DNA of 64,000 bases from Pseudo-nitzschia pungens (lineage: Eukaryota > Bacillariophyta > Bacillariophyceae > Bacillariales > Bacillariaceae). The DNA is taken from assembly GCA_037355855.1 (NCBI GenBank), contig CM074764.1, positions 4,154,001 through 4,218,000 on the forward strand, in the 5' to 3' direction. The translations under genes were made by a program, and so were the position numbers. This document shows positions 54,357 to 63,896 of the stretch, piece by piece (within the stretch, counting starts at the first letter, position 1; every line of letters starts with the position of its first letter). Below the pieces are notes generated by a model. That model was not told where the DNA came from, made no database searches, and saw only the letters and a list, made by a program, of their open reading frames with translations.

Positions 54357-57347
54357 ATGCCTCCCCCCCCGCCAGCTTCCAGGCGAAAAAGGCCTCCCTT
54401 GGCTGCTACTCCTTCAAACAAACGCGCCTTTATGGGGACTCCTTCCCGCCGACCACCTGCTGGTTCCGTTCTTCAGGCTACTCCCTCTCCCCCTCCCTCT
54501 CCCCGTACAGCTAGGGATTCACTCCCTTCTGATGATGCCCTCCCTTCTGATGATGATATGTCCTTCACTTCTGCTGTGTCTACTGGTGCACTAGATGATG
54601 TTGATATGAGCACTGAGCAGTCAGGCACTGGGCATTCAGACACAGGGCATTCAGGCAGTGGGCAGTCCGACAGTGGGAAGTCTGACAGTGGGAAGTCCAA
54701 TAGTGGGAAGTCCAACAGTGGAAAGTCCAACAGTGGGACGTCCACCAGTGGGAAGTCCAACAGTGGACAGTCCAACAGTGCGACGTCTAGGGATGGCCAG
54801 CCAGGCTCTGAGCACTCAGACTCTAAGCACCCTCCTTCCAAGGTCTCTCCTTCCAAGTCTAGTCTGAAACAAGCTACTCTTGCATTTCTTTCTGACACAC
54901 CGTCTGCAGAGCGACATGCCCTGCACCAGAAAGCCCTGGCTGCTGCCAACAAAGCTCACTCAGATTCCTTCCTCTGGTGCTTCTACGGTAAGGGGCCTTT
55001 TACTGGTCGTGCTTTCATTCCCACCCCTATCCAAACTCTTCGTAAAACTCCAGCAGGTTCCCGGCTATGGACTGGATGCCCCAGCCCCACTCATTTTTTC
55101 AGCAAGAAAGATGGGAATGACAAGAAATCCATCCATGATGTCTGTCAGTCTGCCATCCCTCCAGCATATGCTCACGCTTTTCCTGACAACCCTGAGTGGA
55201 GAACTGCTTCTGTGGAGTCCCTGATTTCCCTTGCTACTCTCTGCTTTCAAGCCTCTGAAGACTGGACCAAGCAACCTTCCGGCCATGCTCTTAAGAGATG
55301 TCTTATTGGTTTGGCCAAGATGTCACCTGAGTGTTTTGACACCATGTACTGTGAAGGGAACCTTTTGCCCAGCACTGAAGGAAAAGTTTGGTTGGCAGCT
55401 AACCAGGTGCTTGGCTCCCACTGGCATTTCAAGAAGAGACCTCCTACACCTGCGCCACCAGTGGCTGATGCTGCTTCCACTTCCAAATCTTCCACTTCCA
55501 AATCAGTGTCCTTTCTTCCTGGTGGTGGTGATGCTACTGTCTTGTCCTCTTCTGCTGGGCATTTCCTCCAACGCCGAGGGGTTTGCTCCAGTGATTCTAG
55601 AGCTCCAGTGGATGTAACTGCTGGCACCAAGTGTTCTCATAGTTCTTATGTCACTTTGTCCCTTCCAAGGTTGATGTCACAACGCCCTGGGGAACTGTAT
55701 GATGAGCTGCTCAAGTCTCTCAAGGAAGCTTTGGATCTTCTATGGACTGTTGACAAGCGCCTGGTGTTGTATGTTTTTCCCTCAAGAGCCAGGCTCAACC
55801 CCAAGGCCAAGCCTGTTACCAAGTTTTGGACGACACTTCCTGACAGGAAGACCTTGGAATTGTATGTTGCTCAGCTATGGCTTCGCAGTCGAACTGCTCC
55901 TCATCTACGCTTCTTTTTGGGACACAGTGCTTCCCTGGAGAAACTCTTTTCAGCACAATTGCTCCAGAGGCTTAGAGACCGTGACATGGACCTGAAATAT
56001 GACCACATACAGGCCCCAGTTATTGTCACCTGTGGCTTTCTCCTTGGATCTTACATGCAGAGTTTTGATCTTGACCACTACAACGAATTGCTTCAGACTC
56101 ATCCCAGGTTTCAGGCATGTCCTATTGCTGTTATCCGGAAGAATATCAGCCTTGACAACTCCAGAACTCCTGATCCCAATCCGGTTCTGGCTGCTCATGT
56201 TTTATGTGATGCAACAAAGCGCGCCCAAACTGTTAAGCTCCTCAAAGCCCAGTTCAACCGTTGCAAACCTTCAGACATTGCCTCTTTACCTGATGGTAAA
56301 TTCTACAAGTTTATTGAGACAGCTACCAATCCTTCTGACAGACCTCTTCCCCCCTCCAAGCTCAAGACTGTTCGCCAGGCTAAGCACCGCCAAGCCAAAT
56401 TTATTGAGAGCCATGAAACTGCTCCTGTTCTGGGGGTAGTTGATCTTGATCTTCCAGTTGACTTGGGCCAAGGGCTGGGTTTGAAGACACTGCGCAGTGT
56501 GCTTCTGGGTATCAGAACCCGTGACAATTGGTCATGGCCTCTTTTTCTTTCTGTCGATACCAGTTCATACCGAGGCGAGATCCTTGCTTTGTACAACATC
56601 ACTACCAAGGCTGAAGCAATGGCCATGTTGTCTTTCCTGCCTATTTTTCTGGAAGCTCAGTATGGTTCTTGTGTTAGACAATGGTTCTCTTCTGAGTGCT
56701 TGACTGAAATGGAAGCTTACCATTGGGATGATGCAGTCAATTGTGTTGTGGAAACTGCACCTGCTGCAGATCCAATGCAGGATAACTCTCTTCCCTTTTT
56801 TGGTGATGGGGATGCACGAGATTGGGAACTTGTTGATGATGACTTGTCAGTTGACCTAGCTCCCGATCTCACTTTTGATCTGGATTTGCACTTTAACCTC
56901 CAAGCCCGTGCTGACAGTGGTGGTGGAGGCTTTGATGATTCTCAATCCATGGATACTTTAGCGACTGGCACTTCCAATCTTACTGCTGTCCAGGCCTCAG
57001 CGCCTGCAGGTGCTGTTCCTCCTGGCGGTGATCCTACCCATGTGGCCAAGGCTGATGCCTCCCCTGGTCTCTCTCCTGAAGTTCCCCCTGAAGTTCCTGA
57101 CCCTCCCCATAATGCCATGGCTGGTGACCTCCTCGTGGTCTCTCCTGAGTCCTCAACTGCAGTTCCTGCTGCCGGTGGTGGGGAAGATGCAGCCTCTGCA
57201 TTGAGGCTTGGAGTTGCTGCAATTGCATTCTCTTCCAGTCAAGATGCTAGTGTCAGTGACTTGAGCCATGCCAATGTCTCCACCAAATCAGCTCCGGCAA
57301 CTCTTCCTTCCGTGCGACAGACTCGGTTTCCTTCTGATCATGGTTAG
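54357..57347 (+). CDS. LINE D ORF1, intact
   Basis: 996 aa from ATG 54357 (CCCACCATGC context; protein begins MPPPPPASRRKRPPLA, as in C). The frame is open 63 codons upstream but without similarity to C there. Residues about 85-145 are a Ser-Gly-Lys/Gln/Thr repeat coded by 15-bp units such as GTGGGAAGTCCAACA. A globular region follows (HDVCQSAIPPAYAHAFPDN, LELYVAQLWLRSRTAPHL, VITCGF-like box IVTCGFLLGSYMQS), then an acidic DLAPDLTFDLDLHFNL stretch and a Pro/Ala-rich C-terminus. No known domain was identified. By position it should be the nucleic-acid-binding ORF1 protein. Confidence 0.92.
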   Translation: MPPPPPASRRKRPPLAATPSNKRAFMGTPSRRPPAGSVLQATPSPPPSPRTARDSLPSDDALPSDDDMSFTSAVSTGALDDVDMSTEQSGTGHSDTGHSGSGQSDSGKSDSGKSNSGKSNSGKSNSGTSTSGKSNSGQSNSATSRDGQPGSEHSDSKHPPSKVSPSKSSLKQATLAFLSDTPSAERHALHQKALAAANKAHSDSFLWCFYGKGPFTGRAFIPTPIQTLRKTPAGSRLWTGCPSPTHFFSKKDGNDKKSIHDVCQSAIPPAYAHAFPDNPEWRTASVESLISLATLCFQASEDWTKQPSGHALKRCLIGLAKMSPECFDTMYCEGNLLPSTEGKVWLAANQVLGSHWHFKKRPPTPAPPVADAASTSKSSTSKSVSFLPGGGDATVLSSSAGHFLQRRGVCSSDSRAPVDVTAGTKCSHSSYVTLSLPRLMSQRPGELYDELLKSLKEALDLLWTVDKRLVLYVFPSRARLNPKAKPVTKFWTTLPDRKTLELYVAQLWLRSRTAPHLRFFLGHSASLEKLFSAQLLQRLRDRDMDLKYDHIQAPVIVTCGFLLGSYMQSFDLDHYNELLQTHPRFQACPIAVIRKNISLDNSRTPDPNPVLAAHVLCDATKRAQTVKLLKAQFNRCKPSDIASLPDGKFYKFIETATNPSDRPLPPSKLKTVRQAKHRQAKFIESHETAPVLGVVDLDLPVDLGQGLGLKTLRSVLLGIRTRDNWSWPLFLSVDTSSYRGEILALYNITTKAEAMAMLSFLPIFLEAQYGSCVRQWFSSECLTEMEAYHWDDAVNCVVETAPAADPMQDNSLPFFGDGDARDWELVDDDLSVDLAPDLTFDLDLHFNLQARADSGGGGFDDSQSMDTLATGTSNLTAVQASAPAGAVPPGGDPTHVAKADASPGLSPEVPPEVPDPPHNAMAGDLLVVSPESSTAVPAAGGGEDAASALRLGVAAIAFSSSQDASVSDLSHANVSTKSAPATLPSVRQTRFPSDHG

Positions 57348-60300
57348 CTCTTCTGGTATGAGGTGTGATGGGATGCCTTCCAATCCAAATCCCATCAATG
57401 CTTCTCCTGTTTCTCCCTTTTCCCCCTCCGCCTCTTCCCCTGTCTCTCATTTTGTCCAATTAACTCTTCATGGAGACTCTCTTGCTGCTAAGGATTCTGA
57501 CAGTTTTGGTCATTCCTTTCCTCAAGCTCCATCATCTAATTCCACCATCATCACCTTCCAAAACATTGGACCCCAGCGTAGAGCTGCCTTTATGTCCATG
57601 TCCAAGCACAATGCCCGTCAATTTGTCAAGAGCAATGCCAGTGTGGCTCTTTTTGCTGAACATTGTTTGAATGAATCCAAACTCCTGCCCTGTGATCTTT
57701 TCAATCGGCGCATGAAGAATGTCTGTCCCTCAAGTTTTTCCTATCTTGCCAACAACAAGCATGAAGCTTCTGACTGCTCATGGCTTCAGCCTGGTGGCAC
57801 AGGGTTTTCCATTGATCAACTGTTCAGTTCCCACAAGATTGCCCATGGGGCTGATCCTTCTGATCTTGGAAGATGGTCCTTTGTCAAGTTTCAAGGCAGG
57901 GATGGCTACAATGTCACTATGTTTTCTGCTTACTGCCCAGTTGAAAATGATAGGGATCTTGGCTCAGTCTGGAATCAACAGTGCCGCTACTTTCAAGCAG
58001 CTGAAAATCTTTTCAGTCCCAATCCATGCATTCTTTTTCACAGGGATTTGACTGCTGCCCTTCAGGTCTGCCTGGGTGCAGGTGACCAGGTCATTGTTGG
58101 GATTGACCAGAATGCTGATGTTCGAACTGATGGCTTGTCTTTTGAGCTCAAGGCTCTTGGTTTCAGAGAGGCCATTCTTACACTTCATAGTACGTCTTCT
58201 CCTCCTGCCACTCACAACAGAAACACTACCAGAACACCAATTGATGCCATTTGGGTCTCTGCGAATGTTGATGTTCTCAGGGCTGGGTATTGTCCCTTTG
58301 GAGGTGCCCATGGTATGGAATCTGACCACCGAATGCTTTGGATTGAAGTCTGTAATTGCAGCCTCATGGGCAAACATTTGCCACCTCCTGTGAGCTTCTC
58401 TCATTCCAAACTCCAGTCCTCCCACCCTCATCTGCGCCACTGGTATTTCAAGCGTGTCAGGCACAGCTTTCTCCAGGCTGGAGTGTTTTCGCTCCAAGCT
58501 AAGCTGGAGCACCTCCTGGCTCAGTTTCAGTCTGGGGATATTTCTGTGCGCACTGATCTCATCACCACATATGAAGTACTCCATGAAACCTCTACCTCTC
58601 TCAGGCTCTCTGTTGAACAAAACCTCTGCCACACTAGAGCTGGTTTGGTTCCATGGTCACCTAAGCTGCAAGTCTATCGTGATACAATTGACTTTTGGCG
58701 GCGTGTTGTTAAGTTGAGACAGGGTGTGTCCACCAGTCATACTGTTTTGAAAAGGTTGGCCTGCAAGCTTTCTCTCTACAAAGGAGAACACAGTGACCTT
58801 TCCAGTGCTCTCCTCCATCTGAAACAAGCTTACAAGCAATACCGGGCAGTGAAGAAATTGGCCCCCTCATGGAGAGACTCCTTCAATCAAGGCCTGGTGG
58901 ATGCACTTCTTGCTGAAGGCAAGCCTCACAACCAGACTGCTTCCCAGATTCGTGCCAGGATGCGCAGGGAACGTCTTCAAAGAGAGCTTGGTCTTGCTGC
59001 TCGGTCTATTTGGGGACGTGTCAACAAGTCAGCAGTCTTGCGAGCTATTGCAGTTGGCCATGATGGTGTTGAACAGGTCTTGGAGTCTCAGTCTACTATG
59101 GTACCAGCTATGGCTGAATCCAATGTCCGGCGTCAACAGCAGTGTCTTGGCACTCCTTCCATGACTCCCTCCTTCATTCAAGATTTCGGCTACCTAGGCA
59201 CTGCCCAGGCTGCTACTCAGGTTCTTGATGGCACATATAATCCTCCTCCTGCCACTGACAAATACCTTTCTGAATTTCTTTCCTGTCTCAAAGTCCCTGA
59301 CTCTATACTGAGTTTGCCCCCCTTTGACTATTCAGTGTGCCCAGCTGACAATGCTGCTGCCTGGAAACGCCAGAGGGAACGCACAGCAAGTGAACCTTCT
59401 TGTTTGAGTTTTGCCCACCACAAGGCATTTGCCATGGATCCCCAGCTGAACAAGTTTGACACTCTCCTGAGATCCGTCCCTTTGATTGTTGGCTTCTCTC
59501 CTTCTGCTTGGCAGGTCATCACTGATGTTGAGATCTTCAAGAAACCTGGTGAATATAGAGTGGATAAGATGAGGCTTATTCAGCTGATGTCTCCTGAGTT
59601 CCAAATCAACAACAAGATGATTGGCAGACGCATTCTTGCCCATGCTGAACGTGCCAATGCCGTGGCTGTTGATCAACATGGAAGCAGGAAACACCACAAG
59701 GCCATCAACACCTGCCTGAACAAGAAGCTCATCTGTGATGTGTTGCGGCAGAAGCGCAGATCCGGTGCTGTTGCTATGAATGATGCCAAGGGCTGTTATG
59801 ATAGAATCTCTCATCCCATTGCAGGTCTCACTCTCCAGAGCTTTGGGGTTCCTGCACATGTGTGTGAGGTTCTTTTGTCTACTTTGCAACTTGCCAAGCA
59901 CCACATCAAAACTGGTTTTGGTCGGTCAGGCCCTGTGTATGGTGATGAACCTGTTCCTCTCAGTGGTTGTGGCCAAGGCAATGGTATTGGTCCAACTCTT
60001 TGGGCCTTGGTGTCAACAATTGTCTTCCGAATGATGCAACAGGCTGGGCATGGTGTCCATCTTATCACTTCTTTGTCACTGCAACTGGTTTCTCTGGTGG
60101 GTTTTGCCTTTGTGGATGACACAGATTTGTTTTGTGCTGGCTCTGATTCCTCAACATCTGGTGAGGAATTGGCTGTTGATTTTCAGGCAGCTCTTGACCG
60201 ATGGGCTGGAGGGATTATTGCCACTGGTGGTGCGATTGAACCTGCCAAATCCTTCTGTTATTTGATTGATTTCAAATGGAATGGATCCGGTTGGGACTAT

Positions 60301-63180
60301 CGCTCCATTGCTGACATGCCCGGTGACTTCTCTGTTGCTGACAAGAATGGCAATCGAGCTACCCTGGATCGTTTTGAAGTTGATCATGCTGACAAGACCC
60401 TTGGGGTTTTTATCTCCATGGATGGCAATGAGGAAGCACAGATTGCTCACATGAAGTCCCAGTCTCAGTCTTTTGGCTCTCAGCTCAAGGCTTCCAAGTG
60501 TGAGAGGAGAGCATCCCTCTACACCTTCAAGTATTCGTTCATGAAGTCTGTTGAATACCCCATGCCTGTCACGCAACTTGATGAGGCCACTTGGACTAAG
60601 ATAATTCACCCAGCTCTTGTTCCAGTGCTGAATAAAGCAGGGATGTCACGGACATTTCCCAGACATGTGTTCTATGGTCCTTCCCTCTATCAAGGCTTTG
60701 GTTTCATCCATCCATACCTCCTCCAAGAGTTCAGTCATATTGCCACCCTCTTTCAGGAATCTGTCAGGTCCTCACAAACTGGTAGGATTCTCAGGCTCAC
60801 TGCTGAGTCTCTCAGGCTCGAACTTGGACTTCCTCTCCATCTTGGTGTCACACCCTATCATCCCTTTGCTTCATACGTCACTCCCTGCTGGTACAAACAT
60901 GTGTGGAAGTTTTTCTCTGTTCACCCTGTGAGCTTGTTTGAAGACTTCCCAGACCTACCACTGTTACGTTCCAATGACTGTTATCTCATGCAAGCCTTTG
61001 TCAACTCTGGCTTCAGAGGTGCTGACTTGTCCCTCTTGAATCACATGCGCATGTCCCTCAAGGCTATTTCCCTTGCTGACATTTGTACTCCAGATGGGAA
61101 AAGACTCTCACCCCTGGCCTTCCAGCTGACATCCTCCAATCACTTGAGGGATCATCTTGACTGGCCTAGATGTCCTCCATCCTGGCCTCCAGCAGCACAG
61201 CGCTTATGGACTAAGGCTCTTCAGACCTGTTTTCTTCCCCCCTGTCCACCCCCTGCAGCCAGGGCACTGGCTCCTTCTTTTCAACTTGGGCATTGGCTCT
61301 CTCCCCAGACAGCTTCTCTTTGGCCTTGGTTTTTGTCTCCATCCACCAACAGAATATTCTTCAAAACTTCTACTGGCTGGATTGTGAGCACCTCCCAGGG
61401 CAGGGGCAGATACAGGGTCACTTCTGAACTCATTTCTGACAAACCAGCCTGTGCTGATGTGCTTGTCTGCCCTGTTATTTGTGGACAAGTTGTACGCGTT
61501 GTTGGGTCCTCAGCCTTTGTTTCTGAACCTCCTGACATGGATCCTCTGGAGTACAATCCATTTGATTCTCTTCCCGACTCCCCAGTAGATGCCTTTGATG
61601 CACTCTGTGCGTCTCCAAGAGTACTTCTCCACAAATATTCCCTACCACAGGCTGGCTGTCAGCACCTTGTTGATGCTATTGAGAGTGGTACTGCCAGTGC
61701 TGTATGTGATGGGTCATTTGATCCGGAACTTCTCAGAGGAACTTCTGCTTTCATTTTGTCCCCCAATACCTCCACCAAGACTGCCTCATTGTTCCTCACT
61801 GGCTGTAATTTTGTCAGTGGATCCCCTGAGGATCAATCTTCCTACAGGAGTGAACTGGCAGGAATCATTGGGGTTCTCACCTGTTGCACTGCTCTGGTGA
61901 GTCTTTTTGATATTGCTTCTGGCTCTATCACTATTGCTCTGGATGGTGACACAGCTCTCAAACAGGCTCAGGGATCATGGCCTTTGGTTATTTCCCAGAA
62001 GTCTTTTGATTATGTTTATGTCATCAGAAACATGATTTCTGCCCTGCCAATCTCTGTGCACTTTCAGTGGGTTCAGGGCCATCAAGCTGGATTCTTTCTT
62101 GATTGGTGGGCCCTTCGCAATCATCAGGTTGACAGCATGGCAAAGGCATTTCTTTCTGTCCATAGAGCTTCTGCCCATCACTATCCCAGACTTGTGTTTG
62201 AGCCCTGGGCCTTTTCTCTCAATGGAAGCAAGTGCTCAAGGTTTGATCAAAATGCTTTGCATGTTGCCATTTCTGGTCCTCCTCTTCTTCAATATTGGCA
62301 GACCCACCATGACATTCCCATTCCACAACCTGTTTTGAGTTCCATCCATTGGTGTGCCCATCTGAATGCCTTCAAGCGTTTACCTCCTGGCATGCAAAGG
62401 TGGTTTGTCAAATTTGCTTCTGGCAGTATTGGTGTTGGCAACCAACTACTTCACTACCAGTATCAGGATCACTCCAGGTGCCCATTGTGTGATGCAGACA
62501 ACAAGAAGGTTTCTCATGTGCTCTCCTGCAAGGACACTGGGGCAGTACAGCACAGTGTGTCAGCTTTCAAGGGACTACTGCAGAAGAGGCTTGAAGTTGA
62601 ACAAACTGATCCATCATTGGTTGCTGCCATTGTGGATCTTCTCACCAGAGTGCGGAAGGGCCAGAACATTTATCCATCATCTTACTCACTTGCAATTGCC
62701 TCTGCTGTCAGAGCACAGAGGACTATTGGCTGGCACAACTGGCTTCTGGGTAGGTGGTCTCCTCGCTGGTACCAAATCCAGGCTGACTACTACTCCCACA
62801 TTGGAAGCAAGCGCTCTCCCAAACGTTGGGCTACAGTTATCATCCATCAGTTCTTTCTTACCTCCTGGGATCTTTGGACCTATAGGAATGAACGACTCCA
62901 TGGTCCTGGGGGTACCCTTGATGCTGAACAACACCAATCTCTTGATGCTTCCATCTCCTCTGAATTGGCCATTGGCGCAGCTGGTGCACTTCCCCAGTCA
63001 CACTCCCTGTTACAAACCCCTTTCCACGTCCTACAAGGTTACACCCTGACTGCCAAGCGGCAGTGGCTTGCAACCATCCACCTTGCAAGGAAGCAGTATG
63101 CAGCGCCTGACCCACCAGTGCAGCCATACCAACAAGAGGCTGCTCTTCTCAGAGCCTGGCTTACTGGACCTCAGGGTTGA
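57340..63180 (+). CDS. LINE D ORF2: endonuclease, reverse transcriptase, RNase H, CCHC
   Basis: 1946 aa from ATG 57340, which overlaps the ORF1 stop in ATGGTTAG; the frame is open 24 codons further up, so 57268 is possible but lies inside ORF1. Residues 50-335 are an APE-type endonuclease: GIDQNAD (253), RTPIDAIWVS, SDHRMLWIEV (327). RT spans about 720-1000, with AMNDAKGCYDRIS (811) and FAFVDDTDLF (923). RNase H follows: CDGSFD (1453), RSELAG (1503), ALDGDTAL (1532), HQVDSMAKAF (1590). A CCHC motif CPLCDADNKKVSHVLSC sits near 1713. All catalytic acids are present. This protein nicks target DNA and primes reverse transcription of the element RNA there. Confidence 0.95.
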   Translation: MVSSSGMRCDGMPSNPNPINASPVSPFSPSASSPVSHFVQLTLHGDSLAAKDSDSFGHSFPQAPSSNSTIITFQNIGPQRRAAFMSMSKHNARQFVKSNASVALFAEHCLNESKLLPCDLFNRRMKNVCPSSFSYLANNKHEASDCSWLQPGGTGFSIDQLFSSHKIAHGADPSDLGRWSFVKFQGRDGYNVTMFSAYCPVENDRDLGSVWNQQCRYFQAAENLFSPNPCILFHRDLTAALQVCLGAGDQVIVGIDQNADVRTDGLSFELKALGFREAILTLHSTSSPPATHNRNTTRTPIDAIWVSANVDVLRAGYCPFGGAHGMESDHRMLWIEVCNCSLMGKHLPPPVSFSHSKLQSSHPHLRHWYFKRVRHSFLQAGVFSLQAKLEHLLAQFQSGDISVRTDLITTYEVLHETSTSLRLSVEQNLCHTRAGLVPWSPKLQVYRDTIDFWRRVVKLRQGVSTSHTVLKRLACKLSLYKGEHSDLSSALLHLKQAYKQYRAVKKLAPSWRDSFNQGLVDALLAEGKPHNQTASQIRARMRRERLQRELGLAARSIWGRVNKSAVLRAIAVGHDGVEQVLESQSTMVPAMAESNVRRQQQCLGTPSMTPSFIQDFGYLGTAQAATQVLDGTYNPPPATDKYLSEFLSCLKVPDSILSLPPFDYSVCPADNAAAWKRQRERTASEPSCLSFAHHKAFAMDPQLNKFDTLLRSVPLIVGFSPSAWQVITDVEIFKKPGEYRVDKMRLIQLMSPEFQINNKMIGRRILAHAERANAVAVDQHGSRKHHKAINTCLNKKLICDVLRQKRRSGAVAMNDAKGCYDRISHPIAGLTLQSFGVPAHVCEVLLSTLQLAKHHIKTGFGRSGPVYGDEPVPLSGCGQGNGIGPTLWALVSTIVFRMMQQAGHGVHLITSLSLQLVSLVGFAFVDDTDLFCAGSDSSTSGEELAVDFQAALDRWAGGIIATGGAIEPAKSFCYLIDFKWNGSGWDYRSIADMPGDFSVADKNGNRATLDRFEVDHADKTLGVFISMDGNEEAQIAHMKSQSQSFGSQLKASKCERRASLYTFKYSFMKSVEYPMPVTQLDEATWTKIIHPALVPVLNKAGMSRTFPRHVFYGPSLYQGFGFIHPYLLQEFSHIATLFQESVRSSQTGRILRLTAESLRLELGLPLHLGVTPYHPFASYVTPCWYKHVWKFFSVHPVSLFEDFPDLPLLRSNDCYLMQAFVNSGFRGADLSLLNHMRMSLKAISLADICTPDGKRLSPLAFQLTSSNHLRDHLDWPRCPPSWPPAAQRLWTKALQTCFLPPCPPPAARALAPSFQLGHWLSPQTASLWPWFLSPSTNRIFFKTSTGWIVSTSQGRGRYRVTSELISDKPACADVLVCPVICGQVVRVVGSSAFVSEPPDMDPLEYNPFDSLPDSPVDAFDALCASPRVLLHKYSLPQAGCQHLVDAIESGTASAVCDGSFDPELLRGTSAFILSPNTSTKTASLFLTGCNFVSGSPEDQSSYRSELAGIIGVLTCCTALVSLFDIASGSITIALDGDTALKQAQGSWPLVISQKSFDYVYVIRNMISALPISVHFQWVQGHQAGFFLDWWALRNHQVDSMAKAFLSVHRASAHHYPRLVFEPWAFSLNGSKCSRFDQNALHVAISGPPLLQYWQTHHDIPIPQPVLSSIHWCAHLNAFKRLPPGMQRWFVKFASGSIGVGNQLLHYQYQDHSRCPLCDADNKKVSHVLSCKDTGAVQHSVSAFKGLLQKRLEVEQTDPSLVAAIVDLLTRVRKGQNIYPSSYSLAIASAVRAQRTIGWHNWLLGRWSPRWYQIQADYYSHIGSKRSPKRWATVIIHQFFLTSWDLWTYRNERLHGPGGTLDAEQHQSLDASISSELAIGAAGALPQSHSLLQTPFHVLQGYTLTAKRQWLATIHLARKQYAAPDPPVQPYQQEAALLRAWLTGPQG

Positions 63181-63482
63181 TTACACTTTGTACCTTGGTT
63201 TTGTCTTCTGATCCTGCTTCTTATCCTGTCCCATCCCTTTTGATACTGGATCTTATCCCAATATCTTCATTCCCATTTCACTTTCTCTCAAGTCCCTATT
63301 TTGTGGGACTTGTTTGCCTTTTTCCCTGCTTGATGTTCAAGGTTTGTTTGAAAATTTGTCGTTCTACCACTTGGGGTCCTGACTCTATGATGGAGGCGAC
63401 GTTAAAGTCTGGTTACAGACTGAGTAATTTAGTTTCACCTTTGGTGATTAAAGTTATTTAAATACGTATATTATTATTATTA

Positions 63483-63502
63483 TGCCTCCATTTTCTGTGG
63501 TA
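63483..63502 (+). repeat. 20-bp target-site duplication, right copy, of LINE D
   Basis: TGCCTCCATTTTCTGTGGTA, identical to 51844-51863. Confidence 0.95.
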
Positions 63503-63787
63503 AGAGATTGGGTTTGGAAAGACAAAATTTCAAGAATTGGCAGCAGACGGCACAATTTGGGAGCCCGCAACAGAAAAAATAGGACTCTAGGCTTCAAATT
63601 TCTCATAAACCTTACCGTAATCTTACCCCTGGTACGTCGTAACTACTACTACTAACAAGTTGTATAACTGGAAATTATGAGCTCTTATTGTTCTATCTAT
63701 CGAATCATGTGTTTTCTCTCTTTACATGATAACTCTCGATAATTGTATGTTGCTCGGTTCTTTATCTTCTTCAGTTAATACTTCAAC

Positions 63788-63826
63788 TGTGTTCTTTGGA
63801 TGTGTTCTTTGGATGTGTTCTTTGGA
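63788..63826. repeat. 13-bp tandem repeat, three units
   Basis: Three perfect copies of TGTGTTCTTTGGA. Confidence 0.9.
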
Positions 63827-63896
63827 TACTTCAATATCTTGCGCACCTCTGGGCGCGGCTTCTTTGTATGTGCGTGCGATACTGTTGCACGACTTC

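Larger units (their letters stand above)
51864..63482 (+). mobile_element. LINE copy D: full-length, apparently intact non-LTR retrotransposon
   Basis: Flanked by a 20-bp target duplication TGCCTCCATTTTCTGTGGTA (51844-51863 and 63483-63502). The 5' end matches that of LINE C. Order: 5' UTR with two kinds of repeat arrays, ORF1, ORF2 overlapping by 8 bases, a ~290-bp 3' UTR, and an (ATT)n tail at about 63464-63482. Neither ORF has a stop. It is nearly identical to copy B, so the family has moved recently. The combination of APE-type endonuclease, RT and RNase H with a long ORF1 places it among I-like/RNase H-bearing LINEs; the clade cannot be fixed by eye. Confidence 0.95.

Noticed and set aside
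27137..63127. Many long open frames opposite or overlapping LINE and gypsy ORFs
   Set aside because: Antisense or shifted-frame shadows of the retrotransposon genes; they recur identically wherever the same element copy recurs.
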